Assembly: GCF_013602415.1 (NCBI RefSeq)
Contig: NZ_WPAG02000002.1
Coordinates: forward strand, 4,591,480-4,655,479
DNA from: Rhodococcus sp. B50
GTDB taxonomy: Bacteria > Actinomycetota > Actinomycetes > Mycobacteriales > Mycobacteriaceae
Reading direction: 5' to 3'
DNA length: 64,000 bases
Of this stretch, positions 49,583 through 58,324 are shown piece by piece (within the stretch, counting starts at the first letter, position 1; the number at the start of each line of letters is the position of its first letter). A program made the position numbers and the translations under genes. Under the pieces are notes generated by a model. It did not search any database and was not told the origin of the DNA. It worked only from the letters and a program-made list of their open reading frames with translations.

Positions 49583-51031
49583 GTGTCCGAACGAAGCATC
49601 CGCGACGCCGAACTGCGTCGTGAGCTCGGTGTTCCTCCCACTGTCGATCTCGTCGGGCATGCCCGTGACCTCGCTCGGGTGGCCGTGCCCGCCGCACTCG
49701 TCGCCGCGCTCGCCGCGGTCGCGGTGTTCTTCGTCCGCGACAGTGGTCCCGGGGTGTACGAATCGTCGCTCGTCGCGGAGATCCGTTCGTCCTCCACGGT
49801 GTCCGGCTCCGACGCGACGCTCGGGCAGCTCATCGCCCCGTATGTAGCGCTGTCGCAGGACTCGGCCGTCGTGGCTGCGATCGCGGCCGAGACGAACGAA
49901 GATCCGGTGAAGCTGCCGTCGAGGATCGACGTCGGGTACGGCTCGTCGCCCACACTGCTCACCGTGACGGCCCGCGACGATTCGCAGGCCGACGCCGACC
50001 GGCTCGCACAGACGGTCGTCACGCAGCTCGACCGCACACAGACCGAGCGCAATCGTGCCGCCCTCGACGCGCGTATCGCCGAACTCGATGGCGTCGTCGC
50101 CGGACTGCGCGCCGATCTCGCCGCAAGTGTCGCGTCCGGTGAGGAGGGCGCAGGCGACCCGGTGGTACAGGCCGAACTCGACGCACGCCTCGAACAGCTC
50201 CGCCAGGCACGTTCGGGCACGAGCCTGGAATACCTGCAGGTGCTGTCGATGCCCGCGGGCACGGGGACGAAGGTGTCCCCGCAGCCGCGTGCCGAAGCCG
50301 CAGTCGCCTTCCTCGCAGTGTTCGTCCTCGTGGCCGAGTTGCTGGTCGCGTTGAACGGGCGCTTCGGCGCGACGAACAGTGCGGCATGGGCCCGTCGGGT
50401 CGCGCGTCGCTACCGGACGGCGGTGCAGGTGGAGACGAACGACCGGACGACGCTACCGCTCGACACGATCGTCGTGCTGCAGCAGCGCGCATCGCTCGGC
50501 GACCGCATCCTGCTCCTGAGCGGAGACGGAGTGGACATCGACATCGACGCTTTCGGCGACGCCGGCGACCGGATCGTGTGGTGCGGGATCGGCGAACAGT
50601 GGTGGACCCGGGCGCACACGGAGGGTCTCGCGCTCGCCGTGATCGTGCTGCAGGCCGAGGCCGAGGGGCGTGCGGAGGCAGAGGACACGCTGCGTGCCCT
50701 GGCCGAGATCGAGGTGCCCACGCGTCTCGTCGTGCTCGGTGCCGGACGCGAGTTGGTGCCCGTGCTCCCGACCCGCCGTCGCGAACCGGCCGCGGAGGCC
50801 GCTTCCGGCAGCCCTGCGCCCGTACCGCCGGCGCGTCCCGCTCCCGACGACCGCTATCGGGCGCAGCAACCGGTGTCGTCGCAACCCGAGTCGCTGTTCG
50901 TGCCACCGGAGGACCCGGCCTACCAGCAGTACCGCTACGACGAGGGATACGGCTACGGATATCGGGAGCAGCACGCTCACGGGGAGCAACACGGCTACGA
51001 CGAGCGCCAGGAGGCGTCGCCGCGCTACTGA
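49583..51031 (+). CDS. Wzz-like polysaccharide co-polymerase/chain-length protein
   Basis: 482 residues from GTG 49583; the ribosome site is weak and other GTGs lie upstream. First membrane helix at about 30-48 (VAVPAALVAALAAVAVFF), an exported region with coiled-coil (LDARIAELDGVVAGLRADLAA), and a second helix near 240 (AAVAFLAVFVLVAELLVAL). This is the Wzz/PCP topology used to set chain length of capsule or EPS. The cytosolic C-terminus is long and ends in a Tyr/Gly/His-rich tail (GYGYGYREQ), which recalls the Tyr clusters of bacterial tyrosine-kinase systems, although no kinase P-loop is seen. Confidence 0.72.
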   Translation: MSERSIRDAELRRELGVPPTVDLVGHARDLARVAVPAALVAALAAVAVFFVRDSGPGVYESSLVAEIRSSSTVSGSDATLGQLIAPYVALSQDSAVVAAIAAETNEDPVKLPSRIDVGYGSSPTLLTVTARDDSQADADRLAQTVVTQLDRTQTERNRAALDARIAELDGVVAGLRADLAASVASGEEGAGDPVVQAELDARLEQLRQARSGTSLEYLQVLSMPAGTGTKVSPQPRAEAAVAFLAVFVLVAELLVALNGRFGATNSAAWARRVARRYRTAVQVETNDRTTLPLDTIVVLQQRASLGDRILLLSGDGVDIDIDAFGDAGDRIVWCGIGEQWWTRAHTEGLALAVIVLQAEAEGRAEAEDTLRALAEIEVPTRLVVLGAGRELVPVLPTRRREPAAEAASGSPAPVPPARPAPDDRYRAQQPVSSQPESLFVPPEDPAYQQYRYDEGYGYGYREQHAHGEQHGYDERQEASPRY

Positions 51032-51048
51032 TCCGGTTTCCGCCCGAG

Positions 51049-51076
51049 TTGAAGCTCTGCGCCGACACGCTATAGT
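51049..51076 (+). promoter_or_regulatory. promoter upstream of the small ORF and phoU
   Basis: TTGAAG (51049-51054), 16-bp spacer, TATAGT (51071-51076). A GTGA-N6-TCAC motif overlaps the -10 and start point. Confidence 0.55.
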
Positions 51077-51088
51077 GATGACGGTCAC
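51075..51088. promoter_or_regulatory. CRP/GlxR-like half-palindrome at the phoU-side promoter
   Basis: GTGA-TGACGG-TCAC, matching eight of ten defined positions of the CRP-family site. Its position over the -10 and +1 suggests repression. Confidence 0.35.
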
Positions 51089-51149
51089 TCCAGGGGATGG
51101 GTGTGGCCTGCGCAGCCGAGCACATCGGCGACACGACGAGGGAAACAAT

Positions 51150-51308
51150 TTGTCTATCTGCATTGCCGGCACCCCGCAGCACAACACCGCGACGCCGGGA
51201 AGCACCGAATGGATCAAGGCTCATCTCGCCCGCATGGACGACGGCGCGAACTCTGTACCGTCCACCGAGGACGTTGCCGCCGAGAGCGTCGTCGACGCGC
51301 GTCGTTAG
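51150..51308 (+). CDS. small hypothetical protein upstream of phoU
   Basis: 52 residues with TTG start and GAGGGA ribosome site 6 nt away. It begins SICIAGTPQHNTATPGST, then WIKAHLARMDDGANSVPS, and is hydrophilic. A good promoter lies 74 bp upstream. The short length and rare start keep the confidence low, but the region has coding-like composition and no competing frame. Confidence 0.45.
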   Translation: MSICIAGTPQHNTATPGSTEWIKAHLARMDDGANSVPSTEDVAAESVVDARR

Positions 51309-51382
51309 GCTCCGGGTCGAGGACTGCGACGAGGATCGGCCGGGTACACGTGCCGTGAGCCGAGCGAGGGAGGGAGCGAGAC

Positions 51383-52030
51383 ATGAGGGAGTTGTTCAAG
51401 GGACAGCTCGACGACCTGGTCGGACGACTCGGTGAGCTCGCAGCGGTCGCCGGTGAGGGCCTCGAACTGGCCACCCGCGCGTTGTTCGACACCGATCTCG
51501 ACGCGGCTCAGGCCGCTCTGGATCTCGATGCGCGGATCGCCGAACTCGACACCGATTGCTCCGAGCGAGCGGTGCGGATCCTCGCGCTACAGGGTCCCGT
51601 GGCCGCCGACCTGCGGTTGGTGTTCTCCGCAGTCCGCATCACGAGCGATCTCACCCGGATGGGCGAACTGAGCCTGCACATCGCGCGGGTCGTGCGGCGT
51701 CGTCATCCCGAGTCGCTCGTGTCCGATCTCCTGCGGGACGATCTTCGCCGGATGGCCGAACTCGCGGCGCAGATCGTCGCGATCCTGCGCGACGCGTTCA
51801 CCGACTTCGACCTCGACACGATCAAGGGCACGCACACCATCGAAACCGAACTCGATGCGGTGCATTCGCGACTGCTGTCTCTGCTCGAGAGCCCCGAATG
51901 GGACGGCGACATCCGGACCGCGGTCGACACCGCGCTCCTCGCGCGTTTCTACGGGCGTTTCGGCGACCAGGCTGTCGACGTGGCGGATCGGTTGATCTTC
52001 TTCGTCACGGGCCAGCGACCGGCCGCCTGA
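51383..52030 (+). CDS. phoU: PhoU/PhoY phosphate-signalling protein
   Basis: 215 residues. Two PhoU repeats with the usual helical motifs: FKGQLDDLVGRLGELAAVAGEGLELATRAL in the first and the E/D-x-x-x-D metal pattern in both (RMGELSLHIARVV and GRFGDQAVDVADRL). PhoU represses the Pho regulon through the PstSCAB-PhoR complex and dampens phosphate uptake. No pst or pho sensor gene is nearby, as in actinobacteria that keep phoY apart. Standard length. Confidence 0.93.
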   Translation: MRELFKGQLDDLVGRLGELAAVAGEGLELATRALFDTDLDAAQAALDLDARIAELDTDCSERAVRILALQGPVAADLRLVFSAVRITSDLTRMGELSLHIARVVRRRHPESLVSDLLRDDLRRMAELAAQIVAILRDAFTDFDLDTIKGTHTIETELDAVHSRLLSLLESPEWDGDIRTAVDTALLARFYGRFGDQAVDVADRLIFFVTGQRPAA

Positions 52031-52072
52031 CTTCGGCGCGCGGCGCGTGGCGAACCGTGCGATTCTTCTGCC

Positions 52073-53272
52073 ATGACCAGCGACGAGCGCCTCTCGGTCG
52101 ACGGTCCTGGGGTGCCCGGGTTCGACGACCTCGACTTCGACGCCCTGTCGGCGCGGTCCGGTGCCAAGTGGGCACGGGCGGCCGCCGACGGGCTGGCCCC
52201 CGCGTGGGTCGCCGACATGGATTTCCCGGTCGCACCGCCGATCGCGCGTGCGCTGCACGACCTGGTCGACCGTAGCGACCTCGGCTATCCCGACTGGTTC
52301 CACGGCACACCGCTGCGCGAGGAGTTCGCGCAGCGCATGCGCACGCGCTACGGCTGGGAACCCGATCCCGGTGCGGTCCGCGAGCAGACGGATCTCATCC
52401 AGGCATTGCAACTCGTGCTGCATCTGAGCACCACACGCGGGGATGCGGTAGCGATCCAGACACCGAACTACCCGCCGTTCCTGGCGTCACTGCGACGGAT
52501 GGGTCTGCAGCAGATCGACTTTCCGTTCGTCGACCGAGGCGACGGGTGGGTGCTCGACTTCGATGCGTTCGAGCAGTCGGTGGCGCGGCGTCGTCCGCGG
52601 GTGCTGGTGCTCGTCAACCCGCACAACCCCACCGGGCGGGTGCACACCCGTGAGGAACTCGAGCGGATCGCCGACCTCGCCGACCGATTCGACATGCTCG
52701 TCGTCAGCGACGAGATCCACGCGGAGCTGGTCTACGAACCGCACCGGCACATCCCGTTCGCCTCGCTCGGACCGCAGGTCGCTGCGCGGACAGTCACCCT
52801 CACGTCGGCGAGCAAGGCGTTCAATCTCGCGGGTCTGCGGTGCGCGGTGGTGCACTACGGATCCGGGACCCTGTTGAGACGGCGCGACGCGGAACCCTTC
52901 GACCTGTACGGGACCGTGTCGGTTCCGGGGGTGGTCGCCACGCTCGCGGCGTGGCGCGAGGGCGACGCGTGGCAGCGCGATCTGCTGCACGTACTCGACC
53001 GGAATCGTCGGCGAGTGGACGACGTTCTGCGCGAACGAATCCCGGAGCTGCGGCATCATCTGCCGCAGGGTACCTACCTGACCTGGTTGAACACCGGTCC
53101 GCTCGGCATCGATGATCCGGTGTCGACCGTGCGCGATCGGGGCCGTGTTCTCGCCGACGGTGGGGTGCGGTTCGGCTCGGGAGCACGGAACTTCCTGCGC
53201 ATCAATTTCGCGACGTCGGGTCCGATCCTCGATCGGATCCTCGATGGCGTCACCGACGCGTTCGGCTCCTGA
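52073..53272 (+). CDS. MalY/PatB-type PLP aminotransferase or C-S lyase
   Basis: 399 residues. Fold-type I PLP enzyme: APAWVADMDFPVAPPI start, NPHNPTGRVHTREEL with the cofactor Asn, VVSDEIHAELVY with the Asp, TSASKAFNLAGLRCA with the PLP lysine, and NFLRINFA with the carboxylate-binding Arg. The substitutions and N-terminal MDFP motif fit the MalY/PatB group (cystathionine beta-lyase). It follows phoU with 42 bp and may share its transcript. Confidence 0.9.
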   Translation: MTSDERLSVDGPGVPGFDDLDFDALSARSGAKWARAAADGLAPAWVADMDFPVAPPIARALHDLVDRSDLGYPDWFHGTPLREEFAQRMRTRYGWEPDPGAVREQTDLIQALQLVLHLSTTRGDAVAIQTPNYPPFLASLRRMGLQQIDFPFVDRGDGWVLDFDAFEQSVARRRPRVLVLVNPHNPTGRVHTREELERIADLADRFDMLVVSDEIHAELVYEPHRHIPFASLGPQVAARTVTLTSASKAFNLAGLRCAVVHYGSGTLLRRRDAEPFDLYGTVSVPGVVATLAAWREGDAWQRDLLHVLDRNRRRVDDVLRERIPELRHHLPQGTYLTWLNTGPLGIDDPVSTVRDRGRVLADGGVRFGSGARNFLRINFATSGPILDRILDGVTDAFGS

Positions 53273-53275
53273 CCG

Positions 53276-54400
53276 TCACCACACCGCGTCGGCCGGAGAC
53301 GGGTTCACGGCGCCGAGCGAGTCGCTGACGGCCGCGCACGCCGAGGCGGCCGAAGCGACTACGGCGCGTGAGGGTTTGGCCGAGAAGTTCTGGTAGAGCA
53401 CCCCGAAGTTCTGTTCGACGTCGGCGCGGTTCGTCCCGCGGTCGCGCATCGAGTAGACGAACACCTTCTGCACCCATCCGAGCCGACGCGCCTCCGCGAT
53501 GCCGTCGGCGATGATGTCCGCCTGCCGTTGGGCGCTCACCGCATTCGAGGCGGTGCCGGTCGGAGCGCCGAACTCGGTGGCCCACACCGGTGTGGCCCCG
53601 TCGCCGTACTGCACCATGGTGTCGCGCATCAGACGCATGCGGTAGAAGGTGTTCCAGCTCTGCGTGCTTGCGTCCGACGGCAGCGCCGGATAGCTGTAGG
53701 GGTGGACGGACAGGATGTCGAAGTACTGGTGCGCCCCGCGCGCGTAGAGCTGCTGCACGTAGGTCACGGGGGAGATGTCGGAGCCGTTGTCCACCGCCGG
53801 AGCGAGTCCGCCGTTGAGGATCCGGGCGCCCGGCTGCACGGACCTGACGGCCGGAGCTGCCGCGGCGAGCAGTTCGACGTACTTCCCGACATCGGGACGG
53901 GGACGGAAGAAGTTCGTCAGATTCGGTTCGTTCCAGATCTCCCAGTGCGTCACGCGAGTCGAGTAACGCTGGGCCGCCTGCCGGGCGAAGTCGGCGAATG
54001 TCGCAGGATCGGCGGGATATCCGTGGGTGTCGCCGCCACCGGCGACGCGCGCCCAGGCCGGCGTGTACGCGATGATGCCCACCACTTCGAGTCCGCGGCT
54101 GCGGGCGCGGTCCACCACGCGGTCCGGGACCGACCAGTTCTGTTGTCCGCGGTTCGGTTCGATCACCGACCAGTCGATGTCCACGCGTAGCCACCGGGCG
54201 CCGACCGCACGGATCGCGTCGAGTTCGCGGTCGAGTTCGGAGTCCGGCAGGTACATCAGCGGCGCACCGGCGGCGATGCCGATGTCGTCGCTCCCGCACG
54301 TCGTCGGTGGAGCCGGTTGTGTCGGTGGGGCGCACGCTGCGAGTGCTGCAAGGGAGCACGAGAGGGCTGTGGCCAGTACGGCGCGTGCGAGACGACCCAT
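53276..54400 (-). CDS. lipoprotein glycoside hydrolase, paralogue 1
   Basis: 374 residues from ATG 54400 (AGGAGAG upstream). Lipobox LAALAAC-AP. TIM-barrel glycosidase with acid/base Glu158 in WEIWNEPN and nucleophile Glu276 in WATEFG; DIDWSVIEPNRGQQNWS and HPYSYPALPSDAST are shared with the gene at 55648. The WEIWNEPN pattern is typical of clan-A families such as GH39, GH5 and GH51. Expected on the outer face of the membrane, cutting the polymer made by this locus. Convergent with the aminotransferase gene (3 bp). Confidence 0.84.
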   Translation of the reverse strand: MGRLARAVLATALSCSLAALAACAPPTQPAPPTTCGSDDIGIAAGAPLMYLPDSELDRELDAIRAVGARWLRVDIDWSVIEPNRGQQNWSVPDRVVDRARSRGLEVVGIIAYTPAWARVAGGGDTHGYPADPATFADFARQAAQRYSTRVTHWEIWNEPNLTNFFRPRPDVGKYVELLAAAAPAVRSVQPGARILNGGLAPAVDNGSDISPVTYVQQLYARGAHQYFDILSVHPYSYPALPSDASTQSWNTFYRMRLMRDTMVQYGDGATPVWATEFGAPTGTASNAVSAQRQADIIADGIAEARRLGWVQKVFVYSMRDRGTNRADVEQNFGVLYQNFSAKPSRAVVASAASACAAVSDSLGAVNPSPADAVW

Positions 54401-54430
54401 CGACTCTCCTGCTGATAGAACGGACAATTC

Positions 54431-54500
54431 CGGCATCGGTCGTAACGTCGCGCCTCCGACCTGCGATTCGTCCGGTGGAGCGAGCGGCAGACCGATGCCG
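54431..54500. repeat. 11-bp inverted repeat in the divergent promoter of paralogue 1 and the acetyltransferase
   Basis: CGGCATCGGTC (54431-54441) and GACCGATGCCG (54490-54500) are perfect arms 48 bp apart. They could be two operator half-sites or a long-range stem. Two GTAACG motifs lie beside them. Confidence 0.45.
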
Positions 54501-54564
54501 CGGGTTCACTGTAACGAGGAGAGGACCGGAAGATGCGGGATTCGTGGACCGAAGGATCCGGTGC

Positions 54565-55647
54565 ATGCGCACCGTGAATTTCGAGATCCACGACGAGGCA
54601 TCGGCCACCCGGCTGTCCGAGGAATGGGACGACCTCGCACAGGAGCTGGGACAGCGTGTCGCGACACGGCCTTCGTATGCACTGGCGTGGAACCGGATGG
54701 GACGCGGACGAGCGGCGGTGTGTACCGTCCGGCGCGGTGGTCGACTCGTCGGCCTCGCACCCCTGCACGCCCGCACCCGCATGGGGGTCACCGCTCTACG
54801 CCTGCCCGCCCACGGCCTTGCCACGATAGGCACCTTCCTCGCGACCGACGAGGCGGCGCTCGCCGACCTGCTCGACGGCATCGCCGAGCGGAACATGGCG
54901 ATGCAACTCGACCACGTCGATCTCGCCGACCCTCTCCTGAAAATGCTGCACGCGTCACCGCGGTGGAGCGTCGAGGTCGCCGGGACGGAACAGTGCCTGA
55001 CGATCGATCTCGCCGTCGGTGCCGGCGCCGAGTCGCTGCGAGGTCGACGCACGTTGAAGACGCTGTCCCGGCTCGAACGTTCGCTGGAACGGGCAGGCAC
55101 CCCGGCGTCCGTCGAAGTGGTGTGCGAGCCGGAACATCTCGCGCGGCGATGGCCCGACATCACCGCGGTTGCCGCGGCTGCCGACGAGAACAGCGGACGC
55201 GACAACTTCTGCGCGCCGCCGTTCACCTCCTTCACCAGACCACTGTTCGAGGCCGAAGCACGTGCCGGCAGGCTGCTCGTCGTGGGCTTACTCGTCGGTG
55301 GCCGATGGAGTGCCCACGAGATCATGTTCCGCACGGGAACGACGGCGGAGATGTGGATGGGCCGCTTTCATCCCGAGGTGCGCCGCCACCAGCCCGGCCA
55401 ACTGCTGCATCGCCATCTCACCGACCGGCACGGAGAACTGGGCATCGACCGCTTCGACTACCTGCTCGGCACATCGGAATTCAAGTCGCAGTGGGCGAAC
55501 GGAGGCTACGAGGTGGGTCGGATCGTCGCCGTTCCCACCTCGGGACCGCACCTCCGGTGGGCCCTCCGCATTGCAGACCTCGGAGCGGATCTCGTCCGTC
55601 CCCTGCGCCTGGCCGCGCGCGACGCCTTCACGTCGAACCGCTCGTGA
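54565..55647 (+). CDS. CelD/BcsL-type GNAT acetyltransferase
   Basis: 360 residues. A GNAT fold of the Acetyltransf_6 type: LRGRRTLKTLSRLERSLERAG, EAEARAGRLLVVGLLVGGRWSAHEIMF and the closing FDYLLGTSEFKSQWANGG. This family is found in cellulose and exopolysaccharide loci, where it is thought to acetylate or otherwise modify the polymer or its precursors. It sits between the two paralogous lipoprotein glycosidases. Start chosen at ATG 54565 with AAGGA upstream. Confidence 0.8.
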   Translation: MRTVNFEIHDEASATRLSEEWDDLAQELGQRVATRPSYALAWNRMGRGRAAVCTVRRGGRLVGLAPLHARTRMGVTALRLPAHGLATIGTFLATDEAALADLLDGIAERNMAMQLDHVDLADPLLKMLHASPRWSVEVAGTEQCLTIDLAVGAGAESLRGRRTLKTLSRLERSLERAGTPASVEVVCEPEHLARRWPDITAVAAAADENSGRDNFCAPPFTSFTRPLFEAEARAGRLLVVGLLVGGRWSAHEIMFRTGTTAEMWMGRFHPEVRRHQPGQLLHRHLTDRHGELGIDRFDYLLGTSEFKSQWANGGYEVGRIVAVPTSGPHLRWALRIADLGADLVRPLRLAARDAFTSNRS

Positions 55648-56757
55648 TCAGAGGCAACCGGGGGTGACCGCGGCCGTGCGCAGCACGTCCCAGGCGGGCT
55701 TGGGCGACCCGTCGTGCGCGAGGACCCCGAAGTTCTGCTCGCGATCGGACACCTCGGTGCCCAGGTCGAGGAGGCTGTAGACGAAGAGTTTGTCGACGAA
55801 ACCCAGCGCGCGCTGTTCGGTGATCCCGTCGCGCAGGATGTCCGCTTGTTCCGTAGGTCCCACCGCGTCGGTGCCCGTACCGGTCGGCGCTCCGAACTCC
55901 GTTGCCCAGATGGGCTTGTCGGAGTCCCCTCGCTCGACCATGACGGTGCGCATCTCACGCATCCGGTAGAAGGCGTTCCACTCGGACGTGGAGGCATCCG
56001 ACGGCAGTGCCGGGTAGCTGTAGGGATGCATGCCCACCACGTCGAAGGCCGACGACACGCCCTGGTCGTACAGTTCGGCGAGGAAGGTCGTCGGGGCGAT
56101 GTCCGATCCGTTGTCGGTGCCGGGGGACAGGCCGCCGGTGATCACCACCGCCTCCGGGGCGACGTTGCGGATCGCGTCCGACGCCGCCACGAGCAGATCG
56201 GCGTACGCGCCGACATCGGGTTGCGGGGTGAAGAAGGCCGTCAGGTTCGGCTCGTTCCAGATCTCCCAGTGCGTGACGCTGTCGGAATAGCGATCGGCGA
56301 CGTCGCCTGCGAAGCGCCCGAATTCGCCGGGGTCGGCGGGCATCCCGTGCGGGTCGCGGGGATCGGCCTCCGACGTCCGCGCCCAGCACGGAGTGTGGGT
56401 GAGCAGGCCCAGCACCTGCAGGTCGTGCGAGTCGGCTGCGGCGACGATCCGGTCGGTGCCGCTCCAGTCGAAACGACCGCGTGCGGGTTCGATGATCGAC
56501 CAGTCCATGTCGAACCGGATCCAGCCGGCCCCGCTGTCGGCGACCGTCGACATGTACGCGTCGAGATCTGCGTCGTCGAGGGTGTCGAGACCGGCCCCGG
56601 TCGCGATGCCCAGACTGCCGTCTGTCAGATCGGTGCGGCAGTCGCGTGCTTCGGTGCTCTGCGTACACGACAGAGCGAACACACCGACGAGGGTGAGAAC
56701 GGCGCGGAGCGGTATGGATCGCGACACGCGACGCGGCATCGACCGCGAAAGGGACAC
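55648..56757 (-). CDS. lipoprotein glycoside hydrolase, paralogue 2
   Basis: 369 residues from GTG 56757 (GAGG upstream, 7 bp after the preceding stop); ATG 56739 is the alternative. Lipobox VFALSC-TQ. Acid/base Glu169 in WEIWNEPN and nucleophile Glu287 in WATEFG. It shares long identical stretches with the gene at 53276 (MHPYSYPALPSDAST, PVWATEFGAPTGT-like), so the two are duplicates separated by the acetyltransferase. It ends against the acetyltransferase stop with no gap. Two copies may act on different polymer regions or add dosage. Confidence 0.84.
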   Translation of the reverse strand: MSLSRSMPRRVSRSIPLRAVLTLVGVFALSCTQSTEARDCRTDLTDGSLGIATGAGLDTLDDADLDAYMSTVADSGAGWIRFDMDWSIIEPARGRFDWSGTDRIVAAADSHDLQVLGLLTHTPCWARTSEADPRDPHGMPADPGEFGRFAGDVADRYSDSVTHWEIWNEPNLTAFFTPQPDVGAYADLLVAASDAIRNVAPEAVVITGGLSPGTDNGSDIAPTTFLAELYDQGVSSAFDVVGMHPYSYPALPSDASTSEWNAFYRMREMRTVMVERGDSDKPIWATEFGAPTGTGTDAVGPTEQADILRDGITEQRALGFVDKLFVYSLLDLGTEVSDREQNFGVLAHDGSPKPAWDVLRTAAVTPGCL

Positions 56758-56764
56758 TGCAACC

Positions 56765-58312
56765 TCAACGGGACTTGACGAGACCGGCCAGGCCGAGCCC
56801 GTCGGTGATGGGAAGGACGTGGGTTCCGGCCAGAACACAGACAGCCGAGACGGCAGCGGTGACGGGCCAGGGAAGATCGTAGCGCTCCGCCAGGAGCGAC
56901 ATCCACACGGCCACCGCAACACCCAGCATCGCGATCGCCACGGTCTGGGCGAAGGGGAACAAACCCGCGATCCGCACGCTTCGGGCCACGACGATCCAGA
57001 TCGCGACGAGCATCGCGGCCTCGGTGAGCACCGTCGCCACCGCCGCCCCGCCGAACGACATACGGGGAATGAGGACGAGGTTGGCGCCGATGTTCCCGGC
57101 CAGAGCGGCCAGCGCCACCCAGGGATACACGCGGTGACGACCGGTCGCGATGAGCACCATGAGACCGAGTTCGGTGAGCATCGACAGGGCACTGCCGAGC
57201 ACCAGCATGCGCGAGGCGTCGGCGGCTTCGGCGAACCGCTCACCGTAGAGGAGCGACAGCACGCCGTCGGCGGAGGACCAGAATGCCGCCGTGGCGGCCG
57301 CGCCCAGCACCGCCAGGAGCATCGCCGCTTCGCGCGTGCGCTGCCGGAACTGGTCGCTCTGCGCTGGCCAGGTCGCGACCAGCAGTGTCGTCACCGGGCC
57401 CACGACGGTCGACGACACCATCGACAGCAGGTCGGCGAACTTGTACCCGACGGTGTAGAGGCCCACCGAGTCGAAGGTGTCCATCCGCCCGAGCATCAGC
57501 ACGTCGATCTTCGACAGCAGGGTGAGCAGAGCGAAACCGATGCTGAGGGGGATCGCCTCGACGAGCATCTCCCGCCAGCGCCACAACTGGGCGCGCGCGG
57601 CGGGCAGGGGACCGGCCTTGCCCGCACGCACACCGCGCACGAGGATGCCCGCGCCGACGATCTCGTTGACCACGGCCGGTACGACGAGCACGAGCAACAC
57701 CGGATTCCACAGCACCGCCGCGACGGTGGCGACCAGTTGGGCGAGTTGGCCGAAGGTCTCGGCAACCGCCACCGACGCCATCCGCAGGCGACTCTGATAC
57801 ATGACGGACAGAGCGTTGCTGGGGGTCGCGATCACCACGACGAGTCCTGCGACCACCGTTGCCCAGACCACATCGGACGAATATCCGAGCACCACGACGT
57901 ACCCGACTGCCAGCGTGTATCCGAGCAGACCGAGCGCACCGCGCAACGCGATGAACGCCGTGGTGACGTACGAGACCTCCCATGGATTGCATTCGACGAG
58001 CTTGGCGAGCACCACGCGTCCCACGCCGAGATCGGTGACGACGGACAGCAACCCGAGCAGACCGAAGACGAAGGAGAACTTGCCGAAGTCCTCCGGTGCC
58101 AGCACCCGGGCAACGATCATCGAGCCGGCCCACCCCATCGACGCGACGGCCAGCCGGCTGCCGAGCATCACGACGGTGTTGCGTCGCGCCGCCTGCCCGT
58201 CGAGTTCGGGTGTCTGCGGTTCGTGAAGAGTGCCACCGGGGTCGTGCGCCGCGACGATCCGCTCCATCACGACGGTTTCGGCCATGCGATCGGCCAGCGA
58301 ATGTCTACCCAC
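56765..58312 (-). CDS. polysaccharide flippase (Wzx/MurJ/MATE-type)
   Basis: 515 residues; GTG start. About twelve to fourteen hydrophobic helices with the pattern SRLAVASMGWAGSMIVARVLAPEDFGKFSFVFGLLGLLSVVTDLGVGRVV, which is the O-antigen flippase/oligosaccharide-export start, and GGAAVATVLTEAAMLVAIW near the end. It moves lipid-linked repeat units to the outer face. It is in the same operon as the GT4, ligase-like and hydrolase genes, 13 bp from the upstream stop. Confidence 0.88.
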   Translation of the reverse strand: MGRHSLADRMAETVVMERIVAAHDPGGTLHEPQTPELDGQAARRNTVVMLGSRLAVASMGWAGSMIVARVLAPEDFGKFSFVFGLLGLLSVVTDLGVGRVVLAKLVECNPWEVSYVTTAFIALRGALGLLGYTLAVGYVVVLGYSSDVVWATVVAGLVVVIATPSNALSVMYQSRLRMASVAVAETFGQLAQLVATVAAVLWNPVLLVLVVPAVVNEIVGAGILVRGVRAGKAGPLPAARAQLWRWREMLVEAIPLSIGFALLTLLSKIDVLMLGRMDTFDSVGLYTVGYKFADLLSMVSSTVVGPVTTLLVATWPAQSDQFRQRTREAAMLLAVLGAAATAAFWSSADGVLSLLYGERFAEAADASRMLVLGSALSMLTELGLMVLIATGRHRVYPWVALAALAGNIGANLVLIPRMSFGGAAVATVLTEAAMLVAIWIVVARSVRIAGLFPFAQTVAIAMLGVAVAVWMSLLAERYDLPWPVTAAVSAVCVLAGTHVLPITDGLGLAGLVKSR

Positions 58313-58324
58313 GGGGCGGCCTTC

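Noticed and set aside
53250..55334. A 694-codon minus-strand frame across the lipoprotein glycosidase and acetyltransferase
   Set aside because: It is a shadow frame of two well-supported genes on opposite strands; Ser/Arg/Thr-rich composition shows no real protein.
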